Assembly (NCBI GenBank): GCA_008921705.1
Contig: VFFE01006970.1
Coordinates: forward strand, 1,251,128-1,315,127
DNA length: 64,000 bases
DNA from: Burhinus oedicnemus
Lineage: Eukaryota; Chordata; Aves; Charadriiformes; Burhinidae
Reading direction: 5' to 3'
Below the pieces are notes generated by a model that worked only from the letters and a program-made list of their open reading frames with translations, had not been told where the DNA came from and did no database searches. Positions 23,667 through 36,849 of the stretch are shown in pieces. Every line of letters begins with the position of its first letter. The first letter of the stretch is position 1. A program made the translations under genes and the position numbers.

Positions 23667-26600
23667 ACACACACATAAATTAGCATGCAGTATACAAGCT
23701 GGTAGAGGTTAGGCTGGCAGAATGATTGCTGTGTAATCCGAGTGATGTCTGTGAATGAAAATGAGCTGATGACGGAGGGTGACAGTTTGCTCGCTGTGGT
23801 ACCCGGCTGTACTGTTGGCCAGGTTCTTCCGGATGAACGGAGAGGGCTCATGGCGTGTCTAGGTTGTGAACTACTTACTGCTGGGACTGCTGCTCCCTGG
23901 GGCCCGCAGGTGATAAGGTAAGTCTGTTTTCAGGTGAGTTGGGGTGTCCACTGTTCCTGCTGTTGAGCACGCTCCAGTCTAAGCCCTAATTATTTGCTGT
24001 TACTGAACATGAATATCATGGGACTTGAGTGCCTATATCACACTAACTTACTATAAGGTATCCCAAACCAATACATATGAGAGCAAAGCACAGATCTCAG
24101 ATTAACGTACATACATATAAACAAAGCATGCGCGCACACACACACACTGCAGTTTATAGCATCCACCTCTCCATTTATATGTGTGTATGCATTAGCTTTA
24201 TGGATGTGGATGTTCTTCCATTTTCCATGCATGTGTAGGAGTTAAAGGGGGTACCCACCGACTCAAAGTCGTGCGATATTAAGAGATCTTCGATCTCAGC
24301 AGTTATAACCTACAGTGTGTGTGTGTAAGTTAGTGTGAATCTTGTCATCTTCGAATCTGTAATCAAGTCGCTGTTCATTTATTTAGTTAAATCACTTTGC
24401 AGATCTTTAAATCAGTTAATGATTAAGCGCTGCTAAAACTCAATCTCTTGATCTGCCTCAAATCCCAAATAAAACTGAACTGCTGCTAAATCGTAACATA
24501 CTTCCATCCCGCAACAAGGTAGCTGTTGGCAATGCTTACTCATTTTGATACAAAACAATGAATGTTCAGAATTTATTTCTCAGGCTGTGTATGTCCTTCC
24601 CTTTGGAGGAGGAGGGCGAAGAGGTGAGCAGGAAGGATGCCTTCCCTCAGCAAGCATGAGTCAGAGTTCCTATTGATGAATTCAGGTTGCTTGTGCTATA
24701 TCTTGCCCATCAAATTTAATGTCAAAGATCAACTTTGTGGTTATGAAATACAATCTCAACCAAATGGAGAGGCAACCTAAAAATAGTGAGTACCTTCGAG
24801 TAGTAATTCCATCTAGGAAGTAGGTACCAGCAGCAGGGTACCACTAGAAGCATCTAAAGACTTGTTTCTCCTTTCAAGTGCTTGTTTGCTCCTGGGCCAA
24901 ACTTGGGATCCAGATGTTTTAATTACACCAATTATGTTTTCAAGCTTTCCTTTAGATGCTTAGTGGGACAAAAATACTTTTTAAAAAATATATAGATAAG
25001 ACTGTTGTCTTTCCTATGAGTTAGCTTTTCTTCATGTTGTTTCCAATGTGTTTGTAGACAGAGAGGACGCTTGCACAACAGTTTTATTTATGTCCGGGCT
25101 GTCAGGTCAAGAAAGGAAAGCTTAATCAGAAGCTGAAAGAGACTTGGTAACAGTTAAGGGGCAGCAGATAACTTACTGCATCACTTGCCTAACAGTAAAT
25201 TCTCTTTTGAAGCGTTCTTACTGTATTTTGCAGGCACTCATTCTTCCCCCTTGTAAAAGTGGGTAGCTTGTATTTGCGTCTCTAGGCTGCGATGGTGTTG
25301 GAGTGTCTTCTGTAGTCACTAGCATCTATATTCCTTCATCAGCCCTACTCTTCTTTATGGTTAAGTTAGTTAATTTTATTCCTAATTGAGGAAGATCATC
25401 AGCAAAATGCCCTTGTCTGTTTGGCCTCTGGAGGGAGCAGACAAGCAAAGTACCAAATCGACCTGGGCAGATTAGAGCCAGCAGGTTGCCTTGACTTCTC
25501 GGTAGGAGTTTCTGTCGCTGGGTTTCAGGGACTCTGAGGTGCCCGGTGTCTGCAATAAGTATTGCCAGCAATGGAAACACTCAAGATCATTATTTTTTTT
25601 TTAAGGTTTTTGAAGTAGGTCACCTTCTTCCTAAAGAACAAGCTGATTCAAGCATGTAGGTATGGGCTGAGGTGTGAGCCTGTCACTGGCAGCAACAAGT
25701 GATGGATACTGCTGTTCCCATCTCTAGCAAATATAGCAAAAAGCAGAAGATACACTGGAGGATCCCCATGGGACACCCAGACCTGCCTGGGTTACGTACG
25801 TTCCACCATCAGTGGTACCTGCTGTCAGGGAGGATTCAGCGTTGTGACAATCCTCGAGACAGTGACAGGACTCTGCAGTTCCTGTGTTCAGTCTTTGCTT
25901 AGAGAGGAAAGCCAAGTGCTGCAGGGCACTTGAGGAAACAGCTTCTGACTTACAAGGCTTTAAAATTAATTGTAGTAGACAGGGGTGGGGGTGGGGAAAG
26001 ATGTATTAACAAGGTTTCTGAGAAGATTTTTACTCTTTTGCTGCCTACCCAGTGGAAAGATCTCCCCTGCTCATGGCTGAAACTGGAGATGTACACAGAA
26101 ACTACAGTGGTTAAAGCTGTAGTCTTGGAGACTTGCTGAGAAGCTCAAGACCCTAAAAAGATGTGGCAGACCTTGCCTTCTTCTGAACCTATGGACAGCG
26201 ACTGTCCCAACCTGCCTTCTCAAATTGCTCTGGAATAGGTCTGGGATGTTAATTATCAACTGACGCAGCAGGTGGCTGACCAGAAGGAGTCTTGGAGCAG
26301 CTGAGTCAGAGGGACTCTGGTGTCTTGAGCAAATAACAATACGCAGCCAGATTCTAAGTTTTGCTGAACATGGCAGAAGTAGCCAGTGCTAAGTAACTGT
26401 GTAGAGTGTGACGGAATATATAGACATAGATCTTCAGATTGGCTATATAACCTCACAGTTCTCTGCTGCTAATTGACTGCAGCTGAGGAGTCTGAATAGA
26501 AAGGAAAAGGAAAAGGCCACAGATCAGTTGTTAGTGTGTGTAGCAATAAGTTTCTCCTAGATTTGGGAGATAGCTTCTTAAGCTCTGGAGAGGTAGTGGT

Positions 26601-28882
26601 TGGACTTTTGCAGCTGTTAACCTAACCAGAAGGACCTGCAGTATCTTATTCTCCGTGAACCCGTGGCTTATGAAATTTTTAATGGAACATTTGGTTCTTC
26701 GCACCTAAATGGCACTAGCCACTTTGGAAATGCAAAAATATGGGTGCATCTGTTGATTTTAGTATTCATAAAGATGTCGGATGGTTCTGCCGGCCCTGTT
26801 AGCCAAAAACATCTTAAAAGATGCCCTAAGACCCATTGGTGTGGTTGTCCAGACTTACTGTATTCCACTTGAGTGACTGGGTCAGAAGTACTGGGCACCC
26901 TGCATCCCACTGTGGCTGTCAGCACCATCCCCTTAATAGCAGCTTATACCACTTGCATCTAGTAATGTGTCCTTGGACCACTACCGTTAACCAGAGTATT
27001 GGCAAGTGAGCAGAAACCTCTTCCCAAAAGAGGGCAGCTATTTTACAAAAGTGTTGGAAATGTGCAACAGCGTAGGGATTGTTTCACTAAAAATGTGAGT
27101 ATGCCGCCTGGAAGTGGAACAAATACTGCCACTGGTGTATTGTTACACTACCATCACCTAACGAAACAATTGTTGAAAAGTAAGTGGGAAAAGCTGAAAT
27201 TAGCTAGTGCTCCTCTGTATTTAACTATGCTGTAAACCACAACAGCCTCCTTCTCTTCCCCTCCTCTCCCCAATTTGAATGGATGCTATCATATTGCTGG
27301 GTGTATGTCTTGTCTACAAAGGTAGGAAGAGTGATCTCATGCTTCATGAAATGTTTTAACCTAAACTACTGTAAAGTTACTCCTTAGGACTACAAAAGTC
27401 AAGGTTAACTGTGGTATTTAATATAGGATAATACAGAAAATAATATGGTAACTAAGAAAGAGAAAACAATATAGCCAGTAGGTGAGTACGTATGTGGTGT
27501 TGCAGGTTAACCTAGCAATAGTTATATGGGCAGATGTTGGAGAATCAAAAAACATCGAAGATGTGTGTCTGCTTTAGGGCATGGGGAAGCATTTAGGAGA
27601 AACAGCTTGAGTGCTAAGTAGCCAATAACGCTATATTGAGAAGACAGCATGACTGTTTCTGATTACTTCTATAGGTTGACATCTTCTAAATCAATTAAAA
27701 TAATAAAAGGGGGAAGGGAGGAGAGTATGGCACCTAATAGTTTCCTTCTTTAATACCCAAGCCCTCCTTAAAGCAGGTAATTTCCTTATTACTGGTTTTC
27801 AAAATAGTATTCACTCTTGATTGAAGAGGTTTTTCTTTCTTTTTTTTTCTGTACTCACATAATCATCATTTGCACATATGACTGTAGAAAATGTTAGTTT
27901 ATATTCTTATATTCTTTATTCTTATTGCACAGTAAGGATAAGTAAATATGTCTTCATCTTCCTATGGAAACCTGATTCTTCTGGGATGAAGTCCTTGAAC
28001 TCATGATTTCTAAGTTAATAGCAGGTGGTCACGTGCATTTATTTAGATTCATTTTTTTGCAATCCCCACATTACACCAGTTCTTGTGTACCGCTCATTGC
28101 TGAGAGTTCTCAAGGGACTTCGCATCTATTTCCTCTATCATGAGAAATATTGTTATCATAGGGCCACAGTGTTGTTCCTAATAGCTTAATATGCCTTAAT
28201 AATTATCCTTTCCGTGTTGTTCCTGTAAAAAATAATATTCTTTTTATTTTACTTCAGCATACCAAGAGGATGAACTTGGTAGAAGCATCAGCTACTATTT
28301 TTTCTAAGGACACAGTTCAGTAGATGACACTCAATGTTCCTTCCAATGGCTAACTAAGCATATACTATTTTTTCTCTCTTCCAAAACTATACTTTCCTCA
28401 AGGGGAGCGCATATATGTGTATTAGAACTTAGACATACAGAAGTAAAGGTGTTTAGCTGAGGTCCTGGCTTATTCCAATAACTTCAAACAATCAAGGAAT
28501 CTTTGGTAACTGTATGCCATAGCTAATTCTCTATGTTTCAGAATAACTTAATGTGGACATTGTAGTTAAAAAATGCTTTATCAAGCCACATATTAATATT
28601 TTTCAGAAATATTTTCAAAATTGGTTTGTATGACAACTACTTCAAAGAGCGTACATAACTCACCATAACTCAGTTAAAGAGGTATCTTATCTTGACACTT
28701 AATATACTAAAGCCTGCACTTACTGTTCTGTTAGACTAAATTATTTCTTCCAGTAACAGCCTATTGCTTGTGATAAGAAATGGAGTGCCTAAGGGGAGTT
28801 ACTAGCACAGTAAGTAGAACTGAAATGTATTGGGCATGGATCTTCCACCCCCACCACTACATATCTTTTTCCAGTAAATTCT

Positions 28883-28962
28883 AAAGAAACAGAACGTACT
28901 TTGTCTGCCACTTCTGGATTTCTTAATCCAGAGGTAGCGGACAAAGTAAGTTCTGTTTCTTT
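28883..28962. repeat. 80-bp near-perfect inverted repeat
   Basis: Two 38-base arms (28883-28920 and 28925-28962) are reverse complements with four mismatches, separated by TCTT. As RNA, two of the four mismatches are G-U pairs on one strand. There are no obvious terminal-repeat or target-site features of a known transposon. It could be a palindromic duplication, a MITE remnant or a small-RNA hairpin. Confidence 0.9.
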
Positions 28963-31370
28963 TTCCACCTCCTGCCTCCACCACACTTCCCCATTAGTCT
29001 CATCTTAATCTTAAGTAATAGAGCTCTAAGTAAGTGCACTTCATCTCTTGCAATATCAACTGAGCACTTCATAAACATGTGAAAATATCCAATCTCTGTC
29101 AGACTGAGAGGACCATCTGGACCCTCTCATCCTGCTTTTGAAATAGCCAAAAGCAGATAGAGCAGAATGTAGAAAACAGGTCATATACAATGAAATCTCT
29201 CTGCTTATATGAACTCCCACTTCCAGCTGGAGCTCACTGTGTCATGATAAACCCCTTCCTCTTCAGTTAGGGAAATGGGGAGTGAGGAAGTGAGTCATTC
29301 GGAAAAAGTCAGATTTTTGATTCTACAAGTGACCAAGTCTGCTCTGGGGCTGTATCAAGAATCTGGACTGGGTGCTCAACTCCAATCAGAAATATGTATT
29401 TCAGTGGCCCTGCTTAAAGACAGCAGCACAAGATTTGTTCTTTTTGGTCAAAAAGCAGTTTCCCCTTGGAGTATTTTCTTCTGTTAGAATGCTCAGCTGT
29501 AAATCACTGAGAGCACTATATACGCTAGCAGAATATTTGAGTCATTTTAGAACAGTAGATAACAAAGGGGAAAATACTTTCCTCTTTCAGGACTGAGAAA
29601 ACCTTGAGGTCAATTCTTTTCATCACATACTAGGAAAGTGCTAGACCTTCAGCTCCGAGTCTCTGTCCAGGCTCCTGTTGGACGCTCCCCACACCATCTG
29701 AAAAGACTTCAAATCTTCGTTCTCTCCACAGAGATGCAATGGTGTCTGCCTTGCTTGCTAGCAGCCTGCTGAGATTTGCCATGGAGCAGAACCACCTCTT
29801 GCAGTGGCGGGCTGCACAGGGGTTCTGTGAACTCTTTGGTGTTCTCAAGAACTGCTTGTGTCACCGAGATGTGCAGAAATACTGTCTCAAGCTCTGTTCA
29901 AACTTTTGCTCAGTATGCCATCACAAAAGCATTTAAATTTGATGGTGCAGTTGGCTGTGTCTTCCTCCAGCCTCTATTTTTATCCTCCGTTCAGCTGCGT
30001 GAGGCTAGGTAAAGGTGTAGGGGATATACTGTTTAGAGGCACTCACCCTGTGACAATCATTTGGAGCAAAAAGTTAAGTCATTTACCAAAACCTGGAAGC
30101 TGTTTAAAATGTACATTCTTCCTTTGTAGTTACCCTTGAATCCCTCAACAAAACTTGGGTATGAGATGCATGCAGAAGATGGGGCACATTCTTCCCCTTT
30201 TGTAGGTTGCTTGTGCAGTTTGACAGAGGAAAGTACTGCTAGATCTGAAAATGCTTTCAGTTCAAATGATCACATTGATGCATAGCACAGTGAGAATATG
30301 CCTTTGGAGAGCGGGTTTTGAAGAACTTCCTTTTTTGTGCTGTGAAGTAAAGGCTACGTGTACTTTCATCCCTGTTCCAAGCCTCTTGAGTAGATAATGC
30401 ATGCATGCCTAAAGAGACAATGTGTAAACCACTGACCACTCCCCAAGCTAGACCACTCACAATATTTGGGAAGTTAATACTGATCCTCAGAACACACTGA
30501 AGAACATGGTATGTGAGGAGAAAATGAGATCCAGTGGAGACCAGAAGAACTATTATATCTTGCATATTGATCACACATTCAGCTTGTAACAGGCTCCTGC
30601 CCTGTTTACATAGTTTTTAATATTTTTTATGTTAACAATAATGAATGCACCTAGTTTGCATAGCTGAAGTACTCTATCCATATGATTTCTTCAGCAGATA
30701 TTATTACGTTGTACTATTATACAATAATAAGAAATCAGAAGCCACAGAAACCTTGGTCTCTCTTGGCCTGAGCTGAATCAGTGGTAGCGTGGGAGTCTTT
30801 GCAACTATGGTTCTCCCATTGTAGTTCTACTGCAAAATTAGTCCCTTGATGGTACCTTACTTTTATGTTTATTAGTATCAAGTTGAGTATTGACCACTTT
30901 ATGAAATTGGTATTTTTGTTACTCTATTTCTGTACAGTTGTGTTGGCAGGACAATATTGCATTGGTATAATTGGCACAGAAAAGGACTGGAAACCAACAT
31001 TAATTAAAAAATGAAAGTTTCTGAAATAGTAAAAATTCTAACACTGATCATTGGCAAGACAATGTTTTTGGATAGATGACCTTTAGGTACTTCTCTGGTC
31101 AATGCTCATTTTGAACCTCTGTAGCAATACAACAGTTTGTGCAGCACATTCTGAACCATCCCAGGGCAGCTAAGTTACTTAAGAAAACAATTTGGGGTTG
31201 GTTTTTTTTAAGCTGGGCCACTTCCCCTGTTCAGTTTGCATTAGTGGCAGCCAAGCGGAAGGAGAAATGTACTGGGAGGTGAGAAGAGTAGTGGAGGTAT
31301 GAAGACTGTTGTAGGCTGGTACAGCCTCTGAAGACTTTGAGGAAATCATGGCCTTAATCGGTTGTTAGAC
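28963..31370. other. intergenic, no supported gene
   Basis: 2.4 kb of intergenic sequence. Overlapping short frames around 29.6-30.1 kb follow an acceptor-like CTCTCCACAG near 29730 but have no recognisable domain. Nothing else is seen. Confidence 0.6.
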
Positions 31371-31790
31371 TCACAGAATTGCACAAGTTGGAAGGGACCT
31401 CGGGGTGTTGCTAGTCCAATCTCCTGTGCAAAGCAGGTCCAGTTAGAGCAGGTTGCTCACAGCTTTGTCCTGTTGCTTTTTGAGTATTTCCAAGGATGGA
31501 GGTTCCACAGCCCCTCTGGGAAACCTGTTCCAGGGTTTGACCATCCTCATAGTTAAAAAGAAATAACTTTCTTGCATCTCACTGAAGTTGCAGACAGGAG
31601 TAAGATCTCCCCTCATCATTCTTTCTACAGGCTGAGCAAACCCAGATCTCTCAGCCCCTCCTTAATATCATGTGCTCCAGTCCCTTCAGCAGTCTTGTTA
31701 GTCATCTCCTGGACTCACTCATTTTTCTCATGCTGGGGAGCCCCAAAATGGACATGGTAGTTCGGACACAGTCTCAACCTAACGGTGTTC
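31371..31790 (-). mobile_element. CR1 LINE 3' fragment (minus strand)
   Basis: Begins with TCACAGAATTGCACAAGTTG and the GGAAGGGACCT block, the reverse complement of the diagnostic CR1 3' end. It then matches the CR1 3' UTR/ORF2 end up to about 31790. It is 5'-truncated, as most CR1 copies are, and moderately diverged. It is the first CR1 met in the window. Confidence 0.9.
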
Positions 31791-32959
31791 TTCACTGCAG
31801 TCTGAAACAAGCATCTGGTGTATGATTTTTTTGTCCACTACTAAGCTATTGGAGCATTTGATCTGAATCACAAGACTTGAACTTTTCTCCAAGAATCTGA
31901 GAACTCCTGACTCGCTTCCCTGTTAGAGAAGGTAACTGAGTGGCTCTGTCTCAGCAGAGGATTTGTATGAAGTGAAAAAATACGATTGGGAGGTATTGCA
32001 TAAAAAATTTAGAGGTTCCTTTTTTTTTTTTTTTTAGACTAGCTTTTATCTTCAATACAATCGGATGTGCCTGTATCTCTAGTGAAAAGAGGTTACTGTA
32101 ATAACCACAGATACATAGATCTGAAAACTTTTTTGGGGAAAAAAAATAATTCTCATGTTTTATGGACTCCCTGTGAATTATTTTTGAAAATTTTTTTCAA
32201 CTGTGTCATTTTTCTTGAAGCTAGTTTTGTTAGTAGACACTGAACTTAGTTGGGAGAATAAGTGAGATTCGACTGTCACTGAAGATTTCTGAACCACATA
32301 AAGAATCTTCCACAAGACAATAGATTTTGTATGCCTTTATGTCTCGAGCTTAGATTGGGACTTTTGCTAAATTCAAGTTAAGGCTTAAGGCTATCCTCCT
32401 AAGATTTCTTCCACATTCAGTTGCCAAAATTCAATATATTAAAGTTTGGGGGGGGGGCGGGGTGTTTTGGTTGGGGTTTTTTTTTTTTTCTGTCAGAACT
32501 ATATGGTTGCCAAAAGGGATTGGCTGCATAGGATGGTCGTGGAAAGGCTTTTATCTACTATTTCAGTGGTCTCAGTTTGTTAACTTAGAGCTAAGATTCA
32601 AAGGTCTGATTCATATATAATGAATCCCAGCTGAGAAAAGTAAATGCTAGTATAAAAGATAGGACATACTCCTTATGCCAGAGGGACCTTCAGATGTATA
32701 CTTGTTTGAACTGTGACATTCTGGAATTATTTTTAAGTTCATGTTTAAATTAAGTATTTTTCTTAAGTTTATAATCAGTCTGAGTGTTCATTCTGTAGGA
32801 TCATTTCTTCATCTTTTTATTTAATTAGCTTGCAGCCTTTCTTCTAGGGAGGTGCCTTCTGAGGAAATAAACAAGTGCAACTGCTGCAATAATTTCATTG
32901 TTGTTATTGCTGAGAGCCTGTCTGTTCAAGCCCCATTTTAAACTCCCTTCCTGTATCTA
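31791..32959. other. intergenic between CR1 copies
   Basis: 1.2 kb of AT-rich sequence with T runs (about 32019-32036, 32480-32490) and a G run at 32448-32457. No gene or named repeat. Confidence 0.6.
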
Positions 32960-34029
32960 TCTGGATTTGATGGATGGACTGTTCAGTAGATAAGGAATTG
33001 GCTGGATGGTCACATCCAGAGGGTAGTGGTCAACAGCTCAATGTTCAGATGAAGATTGGTGACAAGTGGTGTCCCTCAGGGGTCCGTATTGGGACCAGTA
33101 CTGTTTAATATCTTCATCAATGACACTGACAGTGGGATCGAGTGCCCCCTTAGCAAGTTTGTAGATGACACCAAGCTGAGTTGTGTCGTTGGATGGCATC
33201 CCATCCCTCAGGGATGTCAGAGGGACCTGGACAAGCTCGAGAAGTGGGCCTGTGCAAACCTCATGAGGTTCAACAAGGCCAAGTGTCCTGGATCTGTTTC
33301 GGGGTGACCCCCGGTATCAATACAGGCTGGGGGATGAAGGGATTGAGAGCAGCCCTGCTGAGAAGGACTTGGGGGCACTGCTGGATGAAAACCTGGGCAT
33401 GAGCTGGCAATGTGCACTCGCAGCGCAGAAGCCCAACCGTATCCTGGGCTGCATCCAAAGAAGTATGGCCAGCAGGTTGAGCGAGGTGATTCTACTTCAC
33501 TCTGGTGAGACCCCACCTGGAGCTACTGCATCCAGCTCTGGAGCCCTGAGTACAAGAAAGACATGGATCTGTTGGAGGGGGTCCAGAGGAGGGCCACAAA
33601 AATGATCAGAGGGATGGAGCACCTCTCCTGTGAGGACAGGTTGAGAGAGTTGGGGTTATTCAGCCTGGAGAAAAGAAGGCTCCAGAGAGACCTTCTTGTG
33701 GCCTTTCAGTGCTTAAAGGGGGCTTATAAGAAAGATGGGGACAGACTTCTTAGCAGGGCCTGTTGTGATAGGACAAGGGGTAATGGTTTTAAAATAAAAG
33801 AGGGAAGATTTAGACTAAAGGTAAGGAAGAAATTTTTTACAATGAGGGTGGTGAAACACTGGCCCAGGTTGAGAGATGGTAGATGCCCCATCCCTGGAAA
33901 CATTCAAGGTCAGGTTGGACGGGGCTCTGAGCAACCTGATCTAGTTGAAGATGTCCCGGCTCATTGCAGGGGGGGGTTGGACTCAATGACCTTTAAAGGG
34001 CCCTTCCAACTCAAACTATTCTATGATAG
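32960..34029 (+). mobile_element. CR1 LINE, 5'-truncated, ORF2 end and 3' UTR (plus strand)
   Basis: About 1.07 kb in sense orientation. It starts inside the reverse transcriptase: a frame at 33056-33307 reads [20 protein letters not shown] and then FVDDTKL, where CR1 normally has the F-A-D-D catalytic box. Frameshifts break the protein into pieces (33056-33307, 33369-33605, 33563-34123), so it is dead. It ends with TTGGACTCAATGACCTTTAA and CCTTCCAACTCAAACTATTC, the CR1 3' end, and a vestigial 8-bp terminal repeat. The 186-codon frame at 33563-34123 is the ORF2 C-terminus plus 3' UTR, not a host gene. Confidence 0.95.
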
Positions 34030-34359
34030 GCCCTATTTATTTGTCACTGCCTTGGTATCAGCAAGCACTAAAGTCACAGTTTTCTATCTGCAATATAAAA
34101 GAGTCTTCAGATCAGTCTTCTAAGCGTCAGAAGTTGAAGACCTCTTCCATGGCCGAATAGCAACTGTCAGAGACACACAAATGGAAACAATAGTCACTGG
34201 TGGTTCAAACAGCACCAGCTTTTACTGTACTACTGGATCAAGTACTGGATCTGCATGAGACAAGTGCAAAAGGAGATTTCTGTTGCTTAGATGTCCACAA
34301 AACAAAAAAAAGGAGGTCAGATACAGTGTTTCAGTACATCCTCAGGTACTTCACTTTCT

Positions 34360-35088
34360 CCCTGGTTGCAGGACTTGGCATTTCCCTTTCTTGAACTTCA
34401 CAAGGATTCTGTTGACCAATTTCTCCAGCCTGTCAAGGTTCCTTTGAATGCCACCACACCCATCTGATGCATCACCTACTTCTCCCAGTTTTGTGTCACC
34501 TGCAAACTTGCTGAGGGTGCACTCTGTCCCATCATCCAGGTCATTAATGAAAACATTGAGGAATATTAACTCCTGGGGCACACCATGAGTGACTGGCCTC
34601 CAGCTCGACCTCATGCCACTGATCACAACCCTTTGAGCCTGGCAGTTCAGTTAGTTTTCCATCCACCCCACTGTCCATTTAGCTATTTCATATTTCATCA
34701 GTTTGTCTATGAGGATGTTATGGGACGCAGTGTCAAAAGCCTTGCTCAGGTCAACATAAATAACATCCACTGCTCTCCCTTCCTCCACCAAGCCACTCAT
34801 ATCATCTCCTCATAGGAGAGGCATGATCTCCGCTTTGTAAATCAACGCCGACTACTCCCCAACACCTTCTTATACTTAATATGTTTGGAGATCATTTGTA
34901 ACACCACCTTCGCCGGGACTGAGGTGAGGCCACCTGCCCTATAGATTCTTGGATCCTTCTTTTGCCCTTCTTGAAGAGAGTGGTGACATTTGCTTTTTTC
35001 CAGTTCCCCAGGAACCTCCCCTGATTACTGTCACCTTTCAGAGATTAGCAAGAGTGGCCTCACAATGACATCAGCGAGCTCCACGATG
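34360..35088 (-). mobile_element. CR1-type LINE ORF2 fragment (minus strand)
   Basis: About 730 bp of antisense reverse transcriptase. The frame at 34351-34626 encodes a degraded GVPQ block and KFAGDTKL, where one catalytic Asp of the F-A-D-D box has become Gly. Further plus-strand coordinates continue upstream in ORF2, including the segment for the D-L-S-K-A-F-D-T box (near 34720-34760). Both element ends are missing. More diverged than the copy just before it, so probably an older insertion. Confidence 0.9.
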
Positions 35089-35089
35089 T

Positions 35090-35396
35090 TATAACTTAGA
35101 TAATTCAAATCTAGAGGAAGCAGCACATTCCATGAATTGCAGGATTTGCAGGGAGGAAGAAAACTGATCTTTAATTGTATATGTCAGTGATCTTTAACCT
35201 GTGAAATTAAGGTAAGTTAATGTTTGATTAACATCAGATGTTTACTCAAGTTTTGAAATGTATAACAACTATCTAAGTACTCTAAGTTCTCTGTGAAACT
35301 TCTGTAAAGTTATGTTATTTTACCTTTTTAGGATACATATTTCAGTTTTCTTTATTGAAATTTTATATATTATAAACCAAACCATCTGATTTTTCA
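35090..35396 (+). repeat. unidentified ~300-bp repeat, copy A
   Basis: Homologous over its whole length to 40168-40463, in the same orientation. The best-conserved block, around 35188-35270, includes TTAACCTGTGAAAT and AAGGTAAGTTAATGTTTGAT with very few changes; elsewhere there are substitutions and an approximately 20-bp length difference. It directly abuts the old end of the CR1 fragment before it. It matches no family I know and has no reading frame. Confidence 0.85.
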
Positions 35397-36849
35397 GCAC
35401 TTTTAGGTGCATTAGATGGATCCCATCAGTTATCTGCTGGTTCTAGTTTCTCCAAGTATGGCTGCTCTGCTCCTCTCCTTTAGATACATCATGTCCTACC
35501 ATTGCTCCACTGAAACCCAGAATACTGGATCCAAGGTCAAATCCACAATACAAGAAAGAATTCAGATGTGTAGAATACATGGATATATACTACCCTCTGA
35601 GGGTGGGGTTTTTTCCGTAAGAGGAAAAAAAATCCAAACAAAAATTCCACACTTCTAAACAGGAGACAAGCAGCTTACTGTTCCCCTGAATATGGTAAAG
35701 CAAGTTCTATTGCTGGTGACACCTGAAAATCATATTGACTATAAATTACCTTATTGCCATTTGCCTATTATAGAAATCACATGGACTCTCATATGCACGG
35801 CAACTTGCCTCTTGCAAGCATCACAAAAGTCCACTTTTTAGATCCAAAGTACGCAGGTCCAACCGATTCAGCCCCTTTTGAAAGCATTCTTCCCTGTACC
35901 ATCCAGCATTGCTAGAACAGAAGTCTGTGGCCAGCACAGAGGGTCAAAGAGGTAGGGGCAGAATTTGTTCATAGGTCTAGGTGCTTCTATTTCCTCTGCT
36001 TCATAGGATGCTCTATAACTGTTGTACTGAGGGCAGAATCATAATTTTGAAATTATCTTTCTATTGAGATTTAAGTGTCAAATGGACAATTAAAATTTGA
36101 TGTGCTCCATCATGTCAAGCTGTACAGAAAAACCTGGCAAATTTATTTTTTGTTCAGAAGCAATTATCTTTCACTTGCAGCTTATTCCTAACTGACAAAG
36201 GCAATGGCAGTCCACAGACTTAGAGGAAAATTATGATCTTCAATACTTCCTGATGGAGGAAAAAAAATTAATGCAGTTGAGAAAGAGACACTTTGTTTTT
36301 CTGTATCATGCAGTGTGGGAAACTATTGGGCTGAGGTGTTATGGAATCGATGTAGTTCGCAGGAGATATGTCTATTTATATCAAGGCATTTCCCACAGAC
36401 CAAAGAAGCTGGATAATGCTTTGATACTAGAAGGCCAGAAAAAGGCTAATTACTAATTTAGGTCCTCTTTGTTTCAGACACAACAGAAGGAGCAACCGAG
36501 TCTAGATTCAGATTTTATTGTGGTAGAAGAATAACTCAACTAAACTGGAAAGGTGAATGGGTGCCAGGGCAAGGGAAAGAGGGATGTGGAACAGAAGTGT
36601 AACTTGAATACCTTTCCTTAGCTGAAGTCTCTTGCTATACTTCTAACGCCATAAAGTGGGTTGAAGAGAGGTGTTGTCTTAGTTATGCAACTTGCCAAGG
36701 TGTTTCCCAACTGTTGATTCTTCTCTCTTCAAACAGGCTAGGTGACAATCTTCTACCACCACCCATGAAACCAAACAAGTTAATAAATAGAGTATTTTAA
36801 TAATAGGGCTTTATTAATAAGATGTTGTGAAGACCTGAGACCTGCTGCA
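35397..36849. other. sequence between repeat copy A and the old CR1
   Basis: 1.45 kb of AT-rich sequence. Short frames (35416-35658, 36253-36456) show no domain. Nothing else recognised. Confidence 0.55.

Larger units (their letters stand above)
21811..28882. other. gene-poor AT-rich intergenic interval
   Basis: About 7 kb without a gene I can support. It contains a 20-base A run (23441-23460), an AT palindrome and TA/CA-rich microsatellite patch (about 23575-23690), a CA/GT patch at about 24124-24190, and a small protein-like frame at about 23709-23920 described under findings. No CR1 was recognised here. The first part may still be EIF1AX 3' UTR. Confidence 0.6.

Noticed and set aside
29630..30012. 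Overlapping frames on both strands near 29.7-30.0 kb behind a CTCTCCACAG
   Set aside because: Several frames are equally open and none looks clearly coding; I could not find a family or a donor site.
33563..34123. 186-codon frame resembling a gene
   Set aside because: It is the CR1 ORF2 C-terminus and 3' UTR read through; nucleotide sequence follows the CR1 consensus to its 3' end.
34351..34626. 91-codon minus-strand frame
   Set aside because: It is a CR1 reverse transcriptase fragment with a damaged catalytic box, not a host gene.
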